From NCBI GenBank assembly GCA_041649635.1, contig JBAZMV010000001.1, forward strand, positions 248,001 to 312,000: a stretch of 64,000 nt of DNA, read 5' to 3'. The notes under the pieces were generated by a model that saw nothing but the letters and a program-made list of their open reading frames with translations, searched no databases and had not been told where the DNA came from. Shown in pieces: positions 60,821 to 64,000 of the stretch (positions are counted from its first letter, which is position 1; every line of letters starts with the position of its first letter). Origin of the DNA: Dehalococcoidia bacterium. Its GTDB lineage: Bacteria > Chloroflexota > Dehalococcoidia > E44-bin15. Made by a program: the position numbers and the translations under genes.

Positions 60821-61728
60821 ACCGCATCGCAGCAATAGTAGGGCCTACGGCGACGGGCAAGAGCGCCCTTGCTGTCGAGCTGGCAACTGCGCTCGGCGGC
60901 GAGATAGTGAGCGCGGACAGCCGCCAGGTCTACAGGTACATGGACATCGGCACCGCCAAGCCGGGCGCTGACGACAGAGCGAAAGTCCCCCACCATCTTA
61001 TTGACATAATTAATCCAGACGAAGATTTCACCCTCGCAACCTATCAGGAGCTGGCTTTTCAAGCGATAGGCGATATCCAGCGGCGGGGCAAGCTGCCACT
61101 CCTGGTGGGGGGCAGCGGCCTGTACGTGAGAGCCGTCACCGGCGGTCTCGTCATCCCCAGGGTCGCACCCGACCCTGAACTAAGGCGCAGACTCGAGGAT
61201 AGGGCGGAGCACGACGGTTATCAGTCCCTATACAACGAACTCATAAAAGTCGATCCTGACGCAGCTGGGAAGATCGACCCGCGCAACGTCCGCCGCGTGA
61301 TACGCGCCCTGGAGGTTTGCCTCACCGCCGGCGTCCCTTTCTCGCAACTCCAGCGATCATCTCCCAAGTTATCGACTCTGATGATAGGATTAACCACGGC
61401 AAGGGAAGACCTGTATAGAAGGATCGACGCCAGGGTCGATGAAATGATTCAACGCGGGCTCGTCGATGAGATCAGAGGTTTGCTCGACAGCGGCTACTCG
61501 CCCGAGCTGCCAGCGATGTCCGGCCTGGGCTACAAGCAAATCGTTGCCTATCTAAAGGGTGAAACCACCATCAACGAGGCGATACAGCGGATAAAGTACG
61601 AGACGCACCGCTTCGCGCGAAGCCAGTACGCCTGGTTCCGTCCCAAAGATGCGAATATACACTGGTTCGATATCAGAAACCAGCCGCTTGAGCCGATACG
61701 CCGCCTTATTACATCAAGCCTGCGTTGA
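60817..61728 (+). CDS. miaA: tRNA dimethylallyltransferase
   Basis: A 303-residue DMAPP:tRNA transferase: P-loop GPTATGKSALA (8-18), DSRQVYRYMDIGTAKP with catalytic Asp, GGSGLYVRA, and the tRNA-binding MSGLGYKQI and THRFARSQYAWFR. It forms i6A37 in tRNAs reading UNN codons (tRNA-Phe, -Leu and others, two of which are in this window). It overlaps tpiA by four bases, so its dose follows the glycolytic operon. Confidence 0.95.
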   Translation: MNRIAAIVGPTATGKSALAVELATALGGEIVSADSRQVYRYMDIGTAKPGADDRAKVPHHLIDIINPDEDFTLATYQELAFQAIGDIQRRGKLPLLVGGSGLYVRAVTGGLVIPRVAPDPELRRRLEDRAEHDGYQSLYNELIKVDPDAAGKIDPRNVRRVIRALEVCLTAGVPFSQLQRSSPKLSTLMIGLTTAREDLYRRIDARVDEMIQRGLVDEIRGLLDSGYSPELPAMSGLGYKQIVAYLKGETTINEAIQRIKYETHRFARSQYAWFRPKDANIHWFDIRNQPLEPIRRLITSSLR

Positions 61729-61800
61729 GCAGTGCCCCGTTTTTAAGCTCTAACCCTTGGTGTTATACTAAGATAGAATCGACTTAAGTACTGAATACAA

Positions 61801-61893
61801 AAGAGGTGTCCTTCCAGTACTGGAAGGACCGGGGGAAATCGGGGGTGTTCCCCGACCCACCGTTCCCCCAAGATTGGGGGTTAGGGGGTTGAA
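61801..61893 (+). repeat. Composite CCCC-rich palindromic repeat, copy 5
   Basis: It has the perfect 22-bp palindrome GTCCTTCCAGT/ACTGGAAGGAC (61808-61829), then CGGGGG and GGGGTGTTCCCC, then TTCCCCC-aagatt-GGGGG and AGGGGGTTGAA. The remainder of 61729-61994 shows no gene. Confidence 0.7.
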
Positions 61894-62087
61894 CTTCATT
61901 TTGAAATATATACTTAAAAACCAAAGTCACAAAAGACAGTCATGATAAAGAGTTAACGAAGAAAAGAATAAAATACTTAACATAAGGTAAGAAGATAGCT
62001 AAAAAATCGCGCATATACGACACAGACCCCCCGAACAGCAAACGGCAACTCCACCCGACATGGCCGTCGCATGAGAAGGCCTTCCTC

Positions 62088-63194
62088 GTGGGCATGGAGG
62101 TGAAGGGCGGCGCAAGCGCTTGGTCGACGGAGGACTCAATAGAAGAGCTGGCTCAGCTGGCGCGGACGGCGGGAGCACAGGTAGAGGGCGCCATTATACA
62201 GCGTCTGCAAAGACCGAACCACTCGTACTACATAGGACAGGGCAAGGTGGAGGAGATTGCCGCGTTGCGTGATGAGGTCGGCTACAATGTAGTCATCTTT
62301 GACGATGAGCTGTCACCTGTGCAGCAGCGCAACCTCGAGGATGTCCTCGTGGTAAAAGTAATCGACCGCACGGCCCTGATCCTCGATATCTTCGCCAAAC
62401 GCGCCCAAACCCGCGAGGGACGCCTGCAGGTGGAGCTGGCGCAGCTCGAATACCTGTTGCCGAGGCTGGTAGGGCAATGGAGCCACCTGGAACGCCTCGG
62501 CGGCGGCATCGGCACCAGGGGCCCCGGCGAGTCGCAGTTGGAGACGGACCGCAGAATAATAAAACGCAAGATACTGCGCCTCAAGGACGAGATCGAGGGC
62601 GTAAGAAAACACCGCGCCCTTTACCGCCGACAGCGCACGACCAGCTCCATCCCGGTAGTCTCAATGGTCGGTTACACCAACTCGGGCAAAAGCACTTTGA
62701 TGAACGCCTTAAGCAATGCCGGAGTATTCGTCGAGAATAAACTATTCGCCACGCTCGACCCCACGACGAGGAGAATCGCGCTGCCTAACCGTCAGGAGAT
62801 ACTTCTGACCGACACCGTGGGATTCATCCAGAAGCTGCCCACGACGCTTGTGGCCGCATTCAGGGCCACTTTGGAGGAATTAGACGAAGCCGACTTATTG
62901 CTTCATGTTATCGACATCACGCACCGCAACGCGGCCGAGCAAAGCGCGACGGTTGAGCAGATACTGCGGGAACTGGAGCTGGCCGATAAACCCAGGATAG
63001 AGGTCCTCAATAAGCTCGACCTGATGGTGCCCGGAGAAAATGAAATGGGGGATTTCATTTCGCAAAATCCCGCCGCCGGAAAAGATGCCGTGCTGATCTC
63101 CGCGGCAAAAAGATGGGGGCTCAAAGCGCTTCTGGAAAAAATCGCTTCCATACTAGCGGAAAGTGGTTCGCACAATAGTGGTTATGTCGAATAA
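62088..63194 (+). CDS. hflX: HflX GTPase
   Basis: A ribosome-associated GTPase that splits stalled or hibernating ribosomes. Visible here: HflX N-terminal domain (YYIGQGKVEEI, DELSPVQQRNLED), GGGIGTRGPGESQLETDRR, then the G domain with G1 GYTNSGKST, G3 DTVGF and G4 NKLD. GTG 62088 is the first conventional start, but the frame is open back to 61986 and reads KAFLVG just before it, as HflX proteins normally do. An ATA at 61995 (IAKKSRIYDTD) preceded by AAGGTAAG may be the real initiation site, giving 399 residues. Confidence 0.93.
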   Translation: MGMEVKGGASAWSTEDSIEELAQLARTAGAQVEGAIIQRLQRPNHSYYIGQGKVEEIAALRDEVGYNVVIFDDELSPVQQRNLEDVLVVKVIDRTALILDIFAKRAQTREGRLQVELAQLEYLLPRLVGQWSHLERLGGGIGTRGPGESQLETDRRIIKRKILRLKDEIEGVRKHRALYRRQRTTSSIPVVSMVGYTNSGKSTLMNALSNAGVFVENKLFATLDPTTRRIALPNRQEILLTDTVGFIQKLPTTLVAAFRATLEELDEADLLLHVIDITHRNAAEQSATVEQILRELELADKPRIEVLNKLDLMVPGENEMGDFISQNPAAGKDAVLISAAKRWGLKALLEKIASILAESGSHNSGYVE

Positions 63195-63394
63195 AGCACT
63201 ACTGGACGGGGTTGCGTTGACATAATATATGGGTTTTATTTACACATGAAACTGTTCGTGCTGCAACGTAGAATCTGGACACTAACCGTGGGAAAAAGAG
63301 GCTACTTGCTGGTTTTAACGGGTTTCCATATATAGACGGAGTCATCCAGGCCCGATTTGAGCCCGCTAAACTACACCGTCGCCCCGGATATTAA
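63195..63394. other. Intergenic stretch without recognised features
   Basis: No convincing gene, tRNA or repeat on either strand. The sequence is not of the palindromic families seen elsewhere. Confidence 0.5.
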
Positions 63395-63547
63395 CTACTT
63401 CTGGCCGCTCACAGACTTGGCGATCTTAACTATGGCACACTCGCCTTGGGTCCACCACGCACACCTATCCTCCCTGCACAACCCGGGAGTCCCGTCTTCC
63501 CTTACCGGTGCTATCGGACATGTCTTTTTAATCTCTGGTGCGCCCAT
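63395..63547 (-). CDS. Small Cys-rich protein (50 residues)
   Basis: A short frame with a strong GGGGAGG six bases before its ATG. It encodes 50 residues with four Cys: KKTCPI, GLCREDRCAWW and GECAIVKI, spaced like a small metal-binding knuckle. Short proteins with CAWW...CAI segments are common as hypothetical genes in bacteria and phages, but I know no function. An overlapping plus-strand frame (63357-63707) lacks such signs and was rejected. Confidence 0.6.
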   Translation of the reverse strand: MGAPEIKKTCPIAPVREDGTPGLCREDRCAWWTQGECAIVKIAKSVSGQK

Positions 63548-63693
63548 GATGTGCCTCCCCTTTTTTTCAGCCTACTTTAAATCCGATAGGTCTTCATATA
63601 AGCTCTTTGCGTTACTCTTTATGCATTATACAACAAATACAACAAATGACGCCCTGCGTTTAACAGGCATTCCCTTAAGGACACATCATGTCC

Positions 63694-63722
63694 TTGCCGT
63701 TATATGACTCTGAGTTTATAAT
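63694..63722 (+). promoter_or_regulatory. Promoter of the S41 peptidase gene
   Basis: TTGCCG (63694-63699), 17-bp spacer, TATAAT (63717-63722). A 7-bp hairpin AAGGACA/TGTCCTT (63677-63695) overlaps the -35 box and could be an operator. Confidence 0.6.
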
Positions 63723-63753
63723 TGTACAGCATCAACAGCAAACAGGAAATAGC

Positions 63754-64000
63754 ATGAAACTAAACCGAACGATACCGACTCTAACGCTGGCAGTTCTAAT
63801 CGCACTATCATTTGTCGCCGGTTTCGCTTATTCTTCGCTGGTAATAAATCCTAGCGGTCAACTGCCCGACGAGTTCGACTCGCTGGTCGAAATCTGGACA
63901 CAATTAAAGCAGAATTATGTAAATCAAAGCGCTCTCGATGCCGGGACACTTGCTCAGGGCGCCATATACGGCATGCTCAACGCACTTGGTGATCCATACA
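63754..64000 (+). CDS. ctpA: C-terminal processing peptidase (S41), 5' part
   Basis: The first 82 codons of a gene that runs off the window. The N-terminus is a signal peptide or membrane anchor (RTIPTLTLAVLIALSFVAGFAYSS), followed by EFDSLVEIWTQLKQNYVNQSALDAGTLAQGAIYGMLNALGDPY, the start of CtpA/S41 proteases before the PDZ domain. The enzyme would act outside the membrane on C-terminal tails. AGGAAA precedes the ATG. Confidence 0.85.
   Translation, partial: MKLNRTIPTLTLAVLIALSFVAGFAYSSLVINPSGQLPDEFDSLVEIWTQLKQNYVNQSALDAGTLAQGAIYGMLNALGDPY

Noticed and set aside
63357..63707. 116-codon plus-strand open frame
   Set aside because: No ribosome-binding site, odd composition and no family; the minus strand has a better small gene with a strong Shine-Dalgarno sequence.

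Overview
The window looks like a chromosomal segment of a Gram-positive-like or monoderm anaerobic bacterium, most probably Chloroflexota (Dehalococcoidia-like). This is an inference from gene content: bacterial housekeeping genes (pcrA, hflX, miaA, dxs, purB/E/D, guaA) sit beside genes more familiar from archaea (apgM-type phosphoglycerate mutase, an AglB/STT3-type oligosaccharyltransferase, a geranylgeranyl-reductase-like flavoprotein). No rRNA and no CRISPR array are present.

Layout. 0-7 kb: ywbE, an ABC-F ATPase and a tldD-tldE-HEAT-GNAT operon. 7-13.5 kb (minus strand): a serpin lipoprotein, a split MaoC dehydratase plus SDR operon behind an attenuator-like leader, and pcrA. 14-18 kb: a universal stress protein, a TPR protein, speD-speE and a transglutaminase-like/TPR protein. 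18.0-18.5 kb: tRNA-Phe, -Leu, -Gln and -Asn from one promoter, followed by a broken second tRNA-Asn that carries a palindromic repeat. 18.6-25.8 kb: a signalling operon preceded by a palindrome over the -35 box, a GEMM-I (c-di-GMP class) riboswitch with terminator, and two tandem perfect palindromes. Its genes are a MerR-like HTH protein, a REC protein, a REC-HD-GYP phosphodiesterase, a 1541-residue Cache-HAMP-PAS histidine kinase and a second REC protein. 25.8-27.1 kb: a rhodanese-ferritin fusion and a Rieske protein.

27.4-47 kb is a surface-glycan/N-glycosylation locus: STT3/AglB, GDP-sugar enzymes (GMD/RMD-like, GDP-mannose 3,5-epimerase, GDP-fucose synthase-like), a nucleotide-sugar dehydrogenase, a PglK-like ABC flippase candidate, FkbM and other methyltransferases and several glycosyltransferases. 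The 33-45 kb part is visibly AT-rich (30% G+C in the row at 33421 against 72% in the row at 58921), suggesting transfer. 47-53 kb (minus): purB, purE, a GGR-like reductase, purD, a two-helix ferritin-like protein and guaA. 53-64 kb (plus): tsaC, rpiB, dxs, polyprenyl synthase, pgk, apgM, tpiA, miaA, hflX, a small Cys-rich gene on the minus strand, and the start of a ctpA-type S41 protease.

Intergenic DNA is crowded with short palindromic repeat families: GTCCTTCC...GGAAGGAC, GTAGGGGC...GCCCCTAC and a composite CCCC-rich element. They occur only between genes, in both orientations. The most system-like observations are the riboswitch/HD-GYP signalling operon, the AglB-centred glycosylation locus with isoprenoid genes nearby, the unidentified leader before the MaoC operon, and the repeat-invaded tRNA copy.
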